64,000 nt of DNA, from positions 8,184,001 through 8,248,000 of the forward strand of contig NZ_CP109007.1 of assembly GCF_036226665.1 (NCBI RefSeq), written 5' to 3'. This DNA is from Streptomyces sp. NBC_00691. GTDB taxonomy: Bacteria; Actinomycetota; Actinomycetes; Streptomycetales; Streptomycetaceae. Below are positions 26,365 through 35,681 of this stretch, piece after piece. Positions within the stretch are counted from its first letter, which is position 1. The number at the start of each line of letters is the position of its first letter. The position numbers and the translations under genes are program-made. The notes beneath the pieces were generated by a model. That model saw only the letters and a list, made by a program, of their open reading frames with translations. It was not told the DNA's origin and ran no database searches.

Positions 26365-27117
26365 GTGGAGATGCAAGCCGAGGAGGCAGCGCGGCAGTGG
26401 CTGGCTGATCAGGGCGTCAGCCAGGTGTGCGACGGGTGGGTGAGCGACGAGAAGCCAGACGCGTTGCTCACCGCCAACCAGTTAGCGCACTCTTGGGCCG
26501 GTGATGTGTTTGCCGAAGACCTGGACGCGGCCGACCAGCTGCGGCTGGCTTTCGGGCTGCTGGACCTCCTCGACGAGTACTGGGTCACGTGCGAGATCCG
26601 GTTCGCGAACGAGGATGAGGAAGGTCCCCTGCCGACCGACGTGTTGTGGGACGGCTACCGTCAGCGGCTGGAGGCGGACCGGGACGTCGAGGCCGTCACC
26701 TACTCGCTGTGGGTGGACTGGTTCGAGGACCACACCACGTCCGCGACGGCCTTCGCCGAGACCCTCGGCAATGACATCGACCGCGTGGTCGCCGAGGCAT
26801 CGGAAGCCCTGCTCCGCCGAGCCCGCCGGGTCCTGGAGTGCTCGGGCCCGGTGCGCTGGACGGTGAAGGAACCGATATACCGCACCGCCATGCGGCTGCC
26901 CGCCTTGCACACGGCCGTTTTCCGCGGCCTCCTGGCAAGCTTCCACGACGTCTACGGCGATCTGGAACCGGCTGCCGCACTGGACCTGCTCGACCTGCTG
27001 GACCTCCCCGCGGACACCCGGCACCTTGCCGAACTGCACCACGTACTCGCCGCGGGGCACAAAAACCACTACCGCAGTCCCGGCGCCTGGGACGATGCGC
27101 TTCGCTCCGGCCCCTGA
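26365..27117 (+). CDS. Hypothetical protein, 250 aa
   Basis: An acidic, helix-rich soluble protein starting V/MEMQAEEAARQWLADQGV with a Leu/Asp-rich segment near the C-terminus (LDLLDLLDLPADTRHLAEL). The family is not recognised. GTG 26365 and ATG 26371 are both possible starts. The last 49 bases overlap the convergent IS5 transposase frame, so the natural C-terminus may have been changed by the insertion. Codon use is typical of the window. Confidence 0.65.
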   Translation: MEMQAEEAARQWLADQGVSQVCDGWVSDEKPDALLTANQLAHSWAGDVFAEDLDAADQLRLAFGLLDLLDEYWVTCEIRFANEDEEGPLPTDVLWDGYRQRLEADRDVEAVTYSLWVDWFEDHTTSATAFAETLGNDIDRVVAEASEALLRRARRVLECSGPVRWTVKEPIYRTAMRLPALHTAVFRGLLASFHDVYGDLEPAAALDLLDLLDLPADTRHLAELHHVLAAGHKNHYRSPGAWDDALRSGP

Positions 27118-27560
27118 GTCGATGGCCTGGCGGACCAAAGAAAGATGCCCGCGATGTGGAGTCCGGTCAGGTAGATGGCCGCGGTCTTCTCGTAGCGGGT
27201 GGCGATGCCCCGCCACTGTTTCAAGCGGTTGATGCAGCGCTTGACGGTGTTGCGCTGCTTGTACGCCTCGCGGTCGAAGGCAGGTGGCCTGCCGCCACGG
27301 CTTCCGCGCCGCAGCCGGTGGCCGCGTTGATCGGCCGGAACGGGGATGACCGCCCGGATCCCACGCTTGCGCAGGTGCTCGCGGATCGCGCGGGAGGAGT
27401 ACGCCTTGTCGGCCAGGACCACGTCCGGCCTGGTACGGGGACGGCCTCGCCGACGAGGGACGCGGAGGCGGGCCATGACGTGAGCAAAGGCGGGCGCGTC
27501 ACCGGCCTGCCCAGCGGTAAGCACGAAGGCCAGCGGCCGGCAGTGGGCGTCGGAGGCCAA
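27069..27560 (-). CDS. IS5 transposase, second frame (orfB)
   Basis: The C-terminal catalytic part. Upstream of the first ATG the frame is already open and reads GRSRGGLTTKIHLASDAHC, continuing the orfA product after a -1 shift near 27636. It includes VVLADKAYSSRAIREHL and the final block INRLKQWRGIATRYEKTAAIY, with the remaining DDE residues. The last codons run past the probable IS end to 27069. Most simply translated as an orfA-orfB fusion by programmed frameshift. Confidence 0.8.
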   Translation of the reverse strand: MASDAHCRPLAFVLTAGQAGDAPAFAHVMARLRVPRRRGRPRTRPDVVLADKAYSSRAIREHLRKRGIRAVIPVPADQRGHRLRRGSRGGRPPAFDREAYKQRNTVKRCINRLKQWRGIATRYEKTAAIYLTGLHIAGIFLWSARPSTQGPERSASSQAPGLR

Positions 27561-28021
27561 GTGGATCTTCGTGGTCAGCCCGCCGCGGGATCTGCCGATG
27601 GCGTGGTCCGCAGGTTCGCCGGTCGGAGCCCCTTTTTGCGGGCTCCGGCCGCGTGCTGGTGGGCACGCACGACGGTCGAGTCGACCGAGACGACCCAGTT
27701 GAGTTCCTTCTCAGCGTCGGCCTGCGCGATGAGCGCGGTGAACACCCGCTCCCAGGTGCCGTCGACGGCCCACATCCGCAACCGGTTGTAGACGCCTCGC
27801 CAGTTTCCGTACTTCTCGGGAAGGTGGACCCACTGCGATCCGGTCTGAAACTTCCAGGCGATCGCATCGATCACCTCACGGTGATCCTGCCACCGGCCAC
27901 CCCGTCGCGGCGTCCGATCCGGGAGCAACGGCTCGATCCGCGCCCACTGCGCGTCAGTCAACGGCACGACCAGACCAACGAGTCGACGACCGGGATGAAA
28001 CGGCCGTACCACCTCGTCTCA
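27114..28021 (-). mobile_element. IS5-family insertion sequence (IS427-like)
   Basis: An element of about 0.9 kb carrying two overlapping transposase frames. Weak inverted similarity between TGAGTCGATGG (27115-27125) and TGAGACGAGG read inward from 28021 suggests the ends, but no target duplication is evident and the boundaries are approximate. It is inserted between the 250-aa gene and the 79-aa gene without clearly breaking either. Confidence 0.75.
27575..28012 (-). CDS. IS5 transposase, first frame (orfA)
   Basis: Encodes LTDAQWARIEPLLPDRTPRR, then FQTGSQWVHLPEKYGNWRGV and SVDSTVVRAHQHAAG, the DUF4096-like region and first catalytic Asp block of IS5 transposases. The frame leaves the conserved sequence after the lysine-rich ARKKG and stops at 27575. 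At that point (27629-27648) the strand reads CGCAAAAAGGGG, a likely -1 slippage site, with GGAGCCC/GGGGCTCC flanking it as a small stem. Reading on in the -1 frame restores the transposase. Confidence 0.85.
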   Translation of the reverse strand: MVRPFHPGRRLVGLVVPLTDAQWARIEPLLPDRTPRRGGRWQDHREVIDAIAWKFQTGSQWVHLPEKYGNWRGVYNRLRMWAVDGTWERVFTALIAQADAEKELNWVVSVDSTVVRAHQHAAGARKKGLRPANLRTTPSADPAAG

Positions 28022-28027
28022 TACGAG

Positions 28028-28267
28028 CTACTGCCCTGTCGCCCCGGGCCGGTAGTTCGGATTTGCCTGGTAGCCGCCCGAGAGCCGGCCGCGAGCGTCT
28101 ACCTGCCAAGCCGCGATGATGGCCTCAGGGGGCACAGCCCCGTTCGGATCATCGACCATGTTCCCGTCGATCTCGTATACCCAGCCCCCTGGGTTTGCCT
28201 TGGCCTCGGCAACCAGCTCGGGCGGAGGCATCCGCTGCCCACTGCGCTTCCTTCGGAAGATTCCCAT
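28028..28267 (-). CDS. Conserved small protein, 79 aa
   Basis: Reads MGIFRRKRSGQRMPPPELVAE, then NPGGWVYEIDGNMVDDPNGAVPPEAI and a tail YQANPNYRP. This pattern recurs in small Streptomyces proteins of unknown function, often near mobile DNA, which I recall but cannot verify here. ATG 28267 is preceded by GGGGAGG at good spacing. The stop lies only a few bases from the right end of the IS5 element, but the C-terminus looks complete. Confidence 0.75.
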   Translation of the reverse strand: MGIFRRKRSGQRMPPPELVAEAKANPGGWVYEIDGNMVDDPNGAVPPEAIIAAWQVDARGRLSGGYQANPNYRPGATGQ

Positions 28268-29333
28268 GTCTCACGCCTCCCCAGTCCTGAGGGGCGATGT
28301 TACGCAGCTCTGGATGATCCAAAAGAGGTGCCCTAGGGGTACTTGTGGGATGCACGGCACCAGACACCGCTTCCTGAGCCTGCCTGAGACGACGTAGTCG
28401 TGTCGGCCCGACGGGCCCGTACGGGCGCAGGACGGCGGGCAGGACGGCTGGCAGGGCGGCCTGCTGAGGAGGGGCGATGTCGGTGTACCCGCGCAGGTGG
28501 TCCGCGTGGACGCGGTCCGCCAGATGCCTCTCGACCACCGTGACCGCCGAGGGGCGTCGAGGTTGTCGTAGTACACGCCGTCGGGCGCGACCCCCACGTT
28601 GGCGACGGACCGATCGCCTTCCACATGCGTGCACCCCCACGCCAGGTGCGGCCGGCCGTCACTGCTGGTGAGCCGTCGGCCCTCCAGGTCTGCTGCCCAT
28701 GCCTCACGAAGCCGAGCAGATGTGCCCGGCCCGAGCCCGCCGAGAGCCCCGACTCGTACCGACGGCCCCAGGGGCGCGGGGCGTGCCTGGCCGCAGCGCG
28801 TGGGGTGGAACAGGGGAGTGGGGGCGGCCTCGGCGATCGCGGCGGCGAGTCGTCGGCTACGACGGCGAGTTCGGCGCCCGGTTCGTCCACGCCGGGGGAG
28901 TCCCCGGCGGATCCCGCGGACCTGGCGCAGCGGCTTCTGGGCACTCTGCGCGAGCCGCTCGGCCAACGCGTGCCGCGTCCAAGGTCCATCCACCCCTCCA
29001 TCCACCCCGCCGTCGGCGCCCCGTACGCCGTGCCCTCCCGGTGATTCGGGTCCTGCTGGGGCTGCGCCATGTCTCGTCCTGGGATGAAGGACGATCGGTG
29101 TGGGAGCGGTCGCGTTCGGGTTCCCCACACAAGCTCACCCACGTGTATACGAGGGGCACCGGAGCGGCAGCCCACGTGAGCGTCGCAGCCGCCTTCTCCG
29201 ACCGCGACGCCGACTGGCCCGCACGGCAGCACGGCCGCCCCCGAGAGCCGCGCGCCACCCCTCCGCGAGGAAGTCGCCGGTCGCCCGCGCCGGTCAGCCC
29301 TGGACGCCGGCCAGTCGTGGAATTCAGGGGATC
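28268..29333. other. Region of decayed sequence, no intact gene
   Basis: Minus-strand fragments read like broken protein: LREAWAADLEGRRLTSSDGR with GDRSVANVGVAPDGVYYDNL at about 28530-28720 in one frame, and DEPGAELAVVADDSPPRSP further upstream in another. Together they suggest one frameshifted gene of unknown family. Nothing else is supported in about 1.07 kb. Confidence 0.4.
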
Positions 29334-29621
29334 GTGGAGACTGGAGAGGTGGCGGAAAGCGAGAGGGAGACGGTCCGGCGCCTGGAGCAGACGATCCTGG
29401 GGCTCCTGCAGCGCCGTGCTCCCGGCGCGTCGATCTGTCCTTCGGACGCGGCACGCGCCGCCTACGAAGAGGACGACGACGGCTGGCGCGCCCTGATGGA
29501 GCCTGCCCGCCTCGCGGCCCGCCACCTGGTCGACGGGGGAGAGGTGGAGATCACCCAGCACGGCCGGCCCGTCGCACCAGGCGAGACCCGAGGCCCGATC
29601 CGTATCCGACGGGCCCGATGA
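29334..29621 (+). CDS. DUF3253 domain protein
   Basis: A 95-residue protein with the complete DUF3253 pattern: VRRLEQTILGLLQRRAPGASICPSDAAR, then GWRALMEPARLAARHLVDGGEVEITQHGRPV and the end GPIRIRRAR. It is a small winged-helix-like domain of unknown role. GTG 29334 is used; GTG 29349 is also possible. Its stop overlaps the start of the truncated IS481 frame (ATGA). Confidence 0.85.
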   Translation: METGEVAESERETVRRLEQTILGLLQRRAPGASICPSDAARAAYEEDDDGWRALMEPARLAARHLVDGGEVEITQHGRPVAPGETRGPIRIRRAR

Positions 29622-30397
29622 CCGAGTACACCAGATCGCGTTCGGACCGACCTGTTCCCGAGCGTCCCACGGTGGCTCCGGCACGCGGTGTCTGCTCAAA
29701 CCGTTCGGTCGCCCGTGTGGCGGCCGAGATGGGCATCTCCCGGGCCACGGCCCACAAGTGGATCCGCCGGTGGCGGGCCGGCCTGCACGACCGGTCGAGC
29801 CGGCCTCTCACGACGCCCCACCGGACCCCGGCCGTGGTGGAAGACCGCGTCTGTGACCTGCGACGGACCCGCAAACTCGGCCCCGCCCGGATCAGTCCGA
29901 TCCTGGGCCTTCCCGCCTCGACCGTCCACCGGATCCTGACCCGCCACCGGCCCAATCGCCTGGCCTGGCTCGACCGACCGACCGGCACCGTGATCCGCCG
30001 CTACGAACGCGACCGTCCCGGCGAGCTGGTCCACGTCGACGTGAAGAGACTCGGCCGGATCCCCGACGGCGGCGGGCACCGCTTGCGGGACCGCGACGCG
30101 GGCCGCCCGGTCCGCGGCATGGGCTTCGACTACGTCCACTCCGCGGTCGACGACCACAGCCGGCTGGCCTACAGCGAGATCCACCCGGATGCGAAGGTCG
30201 CGACCTGCGCGGCCTTCCTCATCCGCGCCGCAGCATTCCTCCACAGCCAGGGCGTCGACCGCATCGACCGCATCGAACGCGTCCTCACGGACAATGCCTG
30301 GGCCTACGGCAAGGGCCTGGCCTGGAAGAACGTCCTGGGCGGCCTCGGCGCGACCGGCAAGCTCATCCGGCCCTACCGGCCGCAGACCAACGGCAAG
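29618..30397 (+). pseudogene. IS481-family transposase, C-terminally truncated
   Basis: Contains a helix-turn-helix (RVAAEMGISRATAHKWIRRWR) and most of an rve integrase core: ERDRPGELVHVDVKRLGRIP, GFDYVHSAVDDHSRLAYSEIH and VLTDNAWAYGKG. It breaks off after RPYRPQTNGK, exactly where KVERFNRTL with the third catalytic residue should follow; codons after 30397 are unrelated. The extreme N-terminus also looks replaced. No terminal repeats were found, so the element is dead. Confidence 0.85.
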
Positions 30398-30491
30398 AGA
30401 GCTCGGGAATCCGGAGCACCAGTGAGGAGTGAGCACAGGAGAAGAGGGCAGGCGGTCGGTGCGCCGTGCTCGCCGATTTGAGAGGCCTCCT

Positions 30492-30902
30492 ATGCCCTGC
30501 GTGTCCAGCCTGATCGCTGTGCGTCTCGATACGGGCGAGAGGGCGGTGCCCCTCTTCGCTCGATTCGCCTACTCCGCGGACCGTCCATATGCGGTGCAGG
30601 CGGACTTCCTCGACGGACTGGCCGTCCTGGCCTCCTGGCAGTTCGACCGGACGATGCTTGCCGACGGGCTGCGTCGGCCCGTAGGCGAGGGCGACGTCAC
30701 GTTCCGCCCTCATCGGGGGGCCGGCGGTCACGAAGTCCGCATCGGGTTGGGCAGCCCCCCTGACACCCGGGAGGGACATGCGGTTCTCTTTGCCGAGGCC
30801 AGAGCGCTCAAGGGATTCCTGCGTCAGACGTACGACGTTGTCGGCGAAGGCGAGGAGTCCATGGATCTCGACGAGCTGCTCGACGAGATCCTGGCCCGCT
30901 GA
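30492..30902 (+). CDS. SsgA-like (SALP) sporulation/cell division regulator
   Basis: A 136-residue SsgA-family protein. Family features are PLFARFAYSADRPYAVQADFL, WQFDRTMLADGLRRPVGEGDV and a C-terminal LRQTYDVVGEGEESMDLDELLDEIL. SALPs localise division or remodelling machinery during sporulation in Streptomyces; this is an arm paralogue, so its specific role is unknown. ATG 30492 is chosen because the sequence upstream derives from the truncated IS481 junction. A PRC-barrel gene follows after 19 bases, likely co-transcribed. Confidence 0.85.
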   Translation: MPCVSSLIAVRLDTGERAVPLFARFAYSADRPYAVQADFLDGLAVLASWQFDRTMLADGLRRPVGEGDVTFRPHRGAGGHEVRIGLGSPPDTREGHAVLFAEARALKGFLRQTYDVVGEGEESMDLDELLDEILAR

Positions 30903-30921
30903 AGCAAGGAGCGTGTCGACC

Positions 30922-31272
30922 ATGGCGAACGACCTGTGGGGCTTCAACCCGTCGTGCGGAGACCTGAGCGACGTCGATCTGACCGGATGGCGGGTCGAAG
31001 CCGCTGACGGGCGGGTCGGCGTAGTGGACGCGTACTCCGATGCGACCGGCGAGGCGTTCCTCGTCGTGGAGGCCGACGGATGGATCTTCGGAAAGGTCAT
31101 GATTCCGGCCGGCGCGGTGACGCACCTCGACCCTGCCGGACGCACGCTCGGGCTCGACCTGAGCCGGGGGCAGATCGAAGACGCCCCGCAGTACCTGCCC
31201 GACCAGCACCGTGCAGACCCGGAGTACCGCGCGGAGATCGCCGAGTACTACTGGAAAACCGGGCCTTGCTAG
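30922..31272 (+). CDS. PRC-barrel domain protein (paralogue 1)
   Basis: A 116-residue PRC-barrel protein (LTGWRVEAADGRVGVVDAYS, then VVEADGWIFGKVMIPAGAV) with a C-terminal helical tail LSRGQIEDAPQYLPDQH. It is the most diverged of three paralogues in this window (others at 34366 and 62312). PRC barrels are small adaptor domains found in RNA-processing and membrane-associated proteins; the function of these stand-alone copies is unknown. ATG 30922 follows AAGGAGCG. It lies 19 bases downstream of the SsgA-like gene. Confidence 0.85.
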   Translation: MANDLWGFNPSCGDLSDVDLTGWRVEAADGRVGVVDAYSDATGEAFLVVEADGWIFGKVMIPAGAVTHLDPAGRTLGLDLSRGQIEDAPQYLPDQHRADPEYRAEIAEYYWKTGPC

Positions 31273-31833
31273 GCAACGTCCTCAAATGATCACCGCTGGG
31301 GGATCGCGGCATCGCGATACCTCACCATGAACTGCCCGATGCCGAGTGGGAGTTCGTCCGACCTCGCGCCCCTGATGTGGGCGTGACAGTCGACGACAGG
31401 ACTCAGTGCCGCATCAGGAAAAGTCTGCCCTGTTGTGACGTGCCGTCCGGGTGCTGCCGTCACCACTACCGGACGCCCGCGTCACGCACCGAAGTGCGTC
31501 GGGTCGGCTGCCAGCTTGGTCGCGATGAGGTTCGGGTACGCGCCCGTGGTGCGGTCGCACCCGTCCCGGTCAGGATGCCGAGCGCCGGAAAGGGGTCGCC
31601 GACGACATACGGGCGTCCGTGTGCTTCGGTCCGCGCTCCAGCTGGCCCCGTGCGGGTGGTGGACACCTGGCCCGACAGGTTCCGTCCGAGGGTCCTCACG
31701 GGCCTCGCCGTAAGGGCGAGTCCTGGCCCGGGCGTCCTTCGTCTCCCCGGGCTGCGACGGCCGACGAAGTCCGGACCATTTCCGCGGTCCTCGTGTCACT
31801 GACAGGTATGTAACGCCTGCTACATTAATCTTC
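31273..31833. other. Gap with a degraded coding fragment
   Basis: On the minus strand at 31480-31600, two frames together read VVGDPFPALGILTGTGATAP and NLIATKLAADPTHFGA, apparently the broken C-terminus of an unidentified protein. The last 40 bases before chrB are AT-rich (TGCTACATTAATCTTCG) and probably hold its promoter. Confidence 0.4.
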
Positions 31834-32397
31834 GTGATGAACGAGCAGGCTGTCCGGTGGCTGATCCTGGTGATCAAGCTCCCCGCTGAACCGTCCCGGC
31901 ACCGCGTCGCAGTGTGGCGGGAGCTGCGCAGGATCGGCGCCCTCTCGCTGGGTCAGGGCATCTGGGCGGTGCCGGAGGTGCCCGTCTTCACCGGGGGAGT
32001 ACAGCGCGCCCTCGAACTCACCGAGTCCGCCGGCGGCCAGGCCGTGGCGCTGCAGGCATCCGGCCGCTCCGAGCAGGACGCGGCCCGTCTCCGGGACATG
32101 TTCACCGCCGCCCGCTCCGCCGACTGGACCGAGTTCCTCGCCGACTGCGGCAAGTTCGAGGAGGAGATCGCCAAAGAGATCCGGATCGGCAAGTTCACCC
32201 TGGCCGAGCTGGAAGAAGAGGAGCAGTCCCTGGAGAGGCTGCGCCGCTGGCACCGCGACCTGACCGCCCGGGACGTCTTCGGCGCCCCCGAGGCTGCTGA
32301 GGCCGCCGCACGGCTCAAACACTGCACCGCCGTCTGCGAGCACTACTCCGAGCGCGTCTTCTCCGCCCTGCACTCCACCGACGAGGCCGCATCGTGA
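31834..32397 (+). CDS. chrB: Chromate resistance protein ChrB, N-terminal type
   Basis: A 187-residue protein starting with WLILVIKLPAEPSRHRVAVWRELRRIGAL and LGQGIWAVPEVPVF, the hallmark N-terminal region of ChrB, followed by a charged helical part (EEEQSLERLRRWHRDLTARD). ChrB is a chromate-sensing regulator needed for induction of chromate efflux. Here the next gene is an MFS transporter whose GTG overlaps the chrB stop, suggesting sensing and export are coupled. GTG 31834 or ATG 31837 could start it. Confidence 0.8.
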   Translation: MMNEQAVRWLILVIKLPAEPSRHRVAVWRELRRIGALSLGQGIWAVPEVPVFTGGVQRALELTESAGGQAVALQASGRSEQDAARLRDMFTAARSADWTEFLADCGKFEEEIAKEIRIGKFTLAELEEEEQSLERLRRWHRDLTARDVFGAPEAAEAAARLKHCTAVCEHYSERVFSALHSTDEAAS

Positions 32398-33644
32398 CCC
32401 CAGAGCCCATAGGCCCGGCCGCACCGGGAGCGGCCATGTGGCCCTTGTACGCCGCCGGGTTCACCACCGCTTTCGGCGCCCACGGCATCGCCGCCAACCT
32501 GGGCGGCTTCTCCGAGGACGCCGTCACCTCCCTCCTCGTCCTGGGCGGACTACTCGCCCTGTACGACGGCGCCGAGGTCCTCCTCAAGCCCGTTTTCGGC
32601 TCGCTCGCCGACCGTATCGGCGGCAAACCGGTACTCCTGGGCGGACTCATCGCCTTCGCCGGGGCCTCCGCGCTGTACGCGGTCGCCGACAGCCCCGGTT
32701 GGCTGTGGGCCGCCCGCCTCGGCCAGGGCGCCGCGGCCTCCGCGTTCTCCCCCTCAGCCTCCACCCTGGTCGCCCGCCTCAACCCGGCCGCCAAGCGCGG
32801 ACGGGCTTTCGGCTCCTACGGCTTCTACAAGTCCATCGGCTACACCCTCGGCCCCCTCCTGGGCGGCGTACTGGTGTGGGCAGGCGGCCTGCGCCTGCTG
32901 TTCACGGTCATGGCTCTGTGCGCGGCCGCCGTCGCCCTGTGGGCGGTTCTCGCCGTGCCCGCCGTACCGCCACTGCCCCGCCAGCGCCAGACCGTCGCCG
33001 ACCTCGCCCGCCGTCTGGCCTACCGCTCCTTCCTCGCACCCACCGCCGCGCTCGCCGCAGCCACCGCCGCACTCTCCGTCGGAGTGGGCTTCCTGCCCGT
33101 CTCCGGAGCCGCAGCAGGCCTCGGTACCGTCGCCACCGGTGCCGCCGTCTCCGTCCTTGCCGCTACCGCCGCCATCGTCCAGCCCAAGGCGGGCCGCGCC
33201 CTCGACGCCGGTCGGCTGACCACCCGCACCGGACTGCTCACCGGACTGCTCATCACGGCTGCCGGACTCGCGGCTGCCGCGCTGCCCGGACTGGCCGGAG
33301 TTCTGCTCGCCTCCGCTCTCATCGGAACCGGCACCGGCCTGATCACCCCGCTCGGCTTCGCCGCACTTGCCGCTTCCACTCCCGAAGAGCGCATGGGCCA
33401 GACCATGGGATCGGCCGAACTGGGACGTGAACTCGGCGACGCCGGCGGCCCCCTCCTCGTCGCCGCTGTCGCCACCGTTTCCACCCTCAGCCTCGGCTAC
33501 GCGGCCCTGGCCGGTTGCTGGCAGCAGGCCCCTTGCTGGCTCTGGCACTGGGCCCCCGCAAACGGCGAAGCAGCCCAGCAGCGCCATAGAACGGCTGAGC
33601 CACAGGCCAAGGCCCGGCCCCCCTCACGGAGCAGCAGGTCGTAG
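32394..33644 (+). CDS. MFS transporter with frameshifted C-terminus
   Basis: A 12-helix-type major facilitator. LADRIGGKPVLLGG is the signature loop between helices 2 and 3, and AAGLGTVATGAAVSVL and LIGTGTGLITPLGFAAL belong to the C-terminal half. The last 46 codons (from CWQQAPCW) are not hydrophobic. One base away they read LLAAGPLLALALGPRKRR and stop at TAG 33587-33589, the expected last helix and tail. A single base appears lost near 33510, by mutation or sequencing error. Translationally coupled to chrB (GTGA overlap); chromate or another toxic compound may be its substrate. Confidence 0.85.
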   Translation: MTPEPIGPAAPGAAMWPLYAAGFTTAFGAHGIAANLGGFSEDAVTSLLVLGGLLALYDGAEVLLKPVFGSLADRIGGKPVLLGGLIAFAGASALYAVADSPGWLWAARLGQGAAASAFSPSASTLVARLNPAAKRGRAFGSYGFYKSIGYTLGPLLGGVLVWAGGLRLLFTVMALCAAAVALWAVLAVPAVPPLPRQRQTVADLARRLAYRSFLAPTAALAAATAALSVGVGFLPVSGAAAGLGTVATGAAVSVLAATAAIVQPKAGRALDAGRLTTRTGLLTGLLITAAGLAAAALPGLAGVLLASALIGTGTGLITPLGFAALAASTPEERMGQTMGSAELGRELGDAGGPLLVAAVATVSTLSLGYAALAGCWQQAPCWLWHWAPANGEAAQQRHRTAEPQAKARPPSRSSRS

Positions 33645-34365
33645 GCGCGGGGTGTTCTGCCGGGCACTTCTGGTGCGGCCCCTGCGCGGGCGCGAAGGCG
33701 TCGAAGGGGAAGAGAGGGGCGGGGTCCTGCCTGCGGGCATCCGCCAGGGCCTGGTGCAGGCATCCGACGATGGCCATGCCGAACTCTCCGGACGCCTCAG
33801 CCGTGCGGTGCCGCCGAGCCGGGCCGACTGCCGGTGGACGCTGGCCGCGCCGAGAGCCCCGGTGCCGTCGGGCGTCCGCGGTGGTTTCCTGTCCGTGATG
33901 ACCAGGTAATGACCAGGACCTTCGCACAGCGGCTGCCAGCCACACGCGTACCCCCTGCGGCCGGTAGGCCACCAGCAGGTGCTGTACGTACACGGCTGCG
34001 ACGGACCGGCTGGTCACATCGAGGCAGGCAGGAAGGCTGAGGGCCGGAATGCCGCCTTCGCGCCCGCCGTGCCCGGGCATCCGCCGCCTGCGCAGCCACC
34101 TCCGAACGACAGGCCCGTCAACGGCGCGACCGCGACGAACGCGACCGCCGCTGTGCCCCTTCCCGAGACCACGGCGATCCCGGCTTCTGCGGGTAGTCGT
34201 CTGTGCCGCCGAACGCCGGGCGGGCCCGCTTCCCATCTCAGGGCACCGACCACTTCTAGATTCGACGGAGGTCATGTCCTTGGCATGGATGAGTGCTTGG
34301 CGGGCACTCGCTGCTCGAGCACGACCTCACATTCCGCACTACAGGTATCGATGAAGGAGTCCTGT
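33645..34365. other. No supported gene
   Basis: A minus-strand stretch near 33700-33800 (GMAIVGCLHQALADARRQ) looks protein-like, but no start, domain or consistent frame supports a gene. The sequence before 34366 should contain the promoter of the PRC-barrel gene; no clear -10/-35 pair was found. Confidence 0.35.
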
Positions 34366-34713
34366 ATGAACAACGACATGTGGAGCTACGTTCCGACCGC
34401 TGGTCACGGCCCGGACAGTGACCTCACGGGGTACAAGGTCGAGGCCGCCGATGGTCAGATCGGCAAGGTCGACAAGCATTCCGACGAGGTCGCCAACCAG
34501 TACATCGTCGTCGACACCGGCGTATGGATCTTCGGCAAGGAAGTTCTGCTGCCCGCCAGCACCGTGACGGCCATCGACAACGAGGAGCGGCGGATCCTCG
34601 TCTCGCTCACCAAGGAGCAGATCAAGAACGCGCCGGAGTTCGACAAGGAGAAGCACCTGGGCGACCCTGCCTATCGCGACCAGCTCGGCGGGTACTACGG
34701 CCCGGGCCACTGA
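34366..34713 (+). CDS. PRC-barrel domain protein (paralogue 2)
   Basis: A 115-residue protein with LTGYKVEAADGQIGKVDKHS, then YIVVDTGVWIFGKEVLLPAS and the tail LTKEQIKNAPEFDKEKHLGD. It is very close to the copy at 62312-62668 and more distant from 30922-31272. ATG 34366 is preceded by GAAGGAG. The intact tail motif and strong Shine-Dalgarno indicate a functional gene. It stands alone, about 770 bases after the MFS gene. Confidence 0.9.
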   Translation: MNNDMWSYVPTAGHGPDSDLTGYKVEAADGQIGKVDKHSDEVANQYIVVDTGVWIFGKEVLLPASTVTAIDNEERRILVSLTKEQIKNAPEFDKEKHLGDPAYRDQLGGYYGPGH

Positions 34714-35681
34714 GCCCCTTCGGAGCCGCGCCGACTCGGCAGGATGTGACCTTGCGCGGTGTCCAGTCGCACGCGTTGCACGGTGACTCGGTGGTGCCGC
34801 TGCTGCGGGCGGTTGCGAAAGCATTTGGGTCTGCTGAGCGTTGCTTGTAGGTCAAAGACGCGAGGTCATGAGCCCCAGCCGGACGGTCACCGTCGGCTGA
34901 GCTACGTGGCTCACGCGAGGAGGAGCTCGTTGCGGTTGTTCCGGTCATCGGCCGGGTCCGGGATTGCCACCCCCTCGTCGTCCGGCGGTCATCAATTCTC
35001 AGTAACTACCGCCAAGCGGCCGGAAGGGATTTCCGTGACCCGGACGTCGTCACCCGCACGGCCTCTCGAACAGGCCAGCCGCACCCCGCCCGGCGGCTGA
35101 GGCCCGATCAACCCGGGCAACTACGCGTCCACTGCAGCAGCGGCAACGACGAGGCTCAGCGGCCCGCCGACGTAAAGAGAGAACCAGGCGCGCGCATGGC
35201 GAGTGCTGGACATCATCGAGGCCACCCTCGTGGCGGCGGCCAAGCCTCGCGCAGGCAGCCCCCCAACGCGGGCTCGTCATCGCAGGGTAGTCGCCCCGGC
35301 CGCCCCGTCCCACAGGCCGTGCGATCACTGAGATCATCCAACCTCACGACGCGGGGCGTGAGCATCCATGCGCTGCTCCCGAGTCAGTATCCAGGCTCCC
35401 GAGCAGGTCGAACTTGCGTACGCAGACTCTCCACGCCACCCAGATCCCAGTTCGACACGCCCGGACAAGATGTATGGCCCGTTTGCCGGTTTCGGTGAGA
35501 GTGGTTCAGACAGGACCGAGGCTGCGGCAAAACTGCGGCTCAGGAAGTCTGCTCCCCGCACCCGTAGGGATGGTCGCCGGACAGGATCAACAAGGGCACC
35601 GTCAGCAACTGCGCCCCGCAGTCCAAGCGGTTCCGATTCTCCTGCGTAGCCGGCTGATCTCTCCGCCACCCCTCGGCCGGG
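34714..35681. other. Nearly one kilobase without a recognisable gene
   Basis: All open frames have erratic composition and no recognisable domain. A short T/A-rich patch near 34990-35010 (CATCAATTCTCAGTAACTAC) may be a promoter. I see no hairpin or repeat of note. Confidence 0.4.

Noticed and set aside
24880..26376. 498-aa minus-strand open frame
   Set aside because: Antisense of the CocE-type hydrolase.
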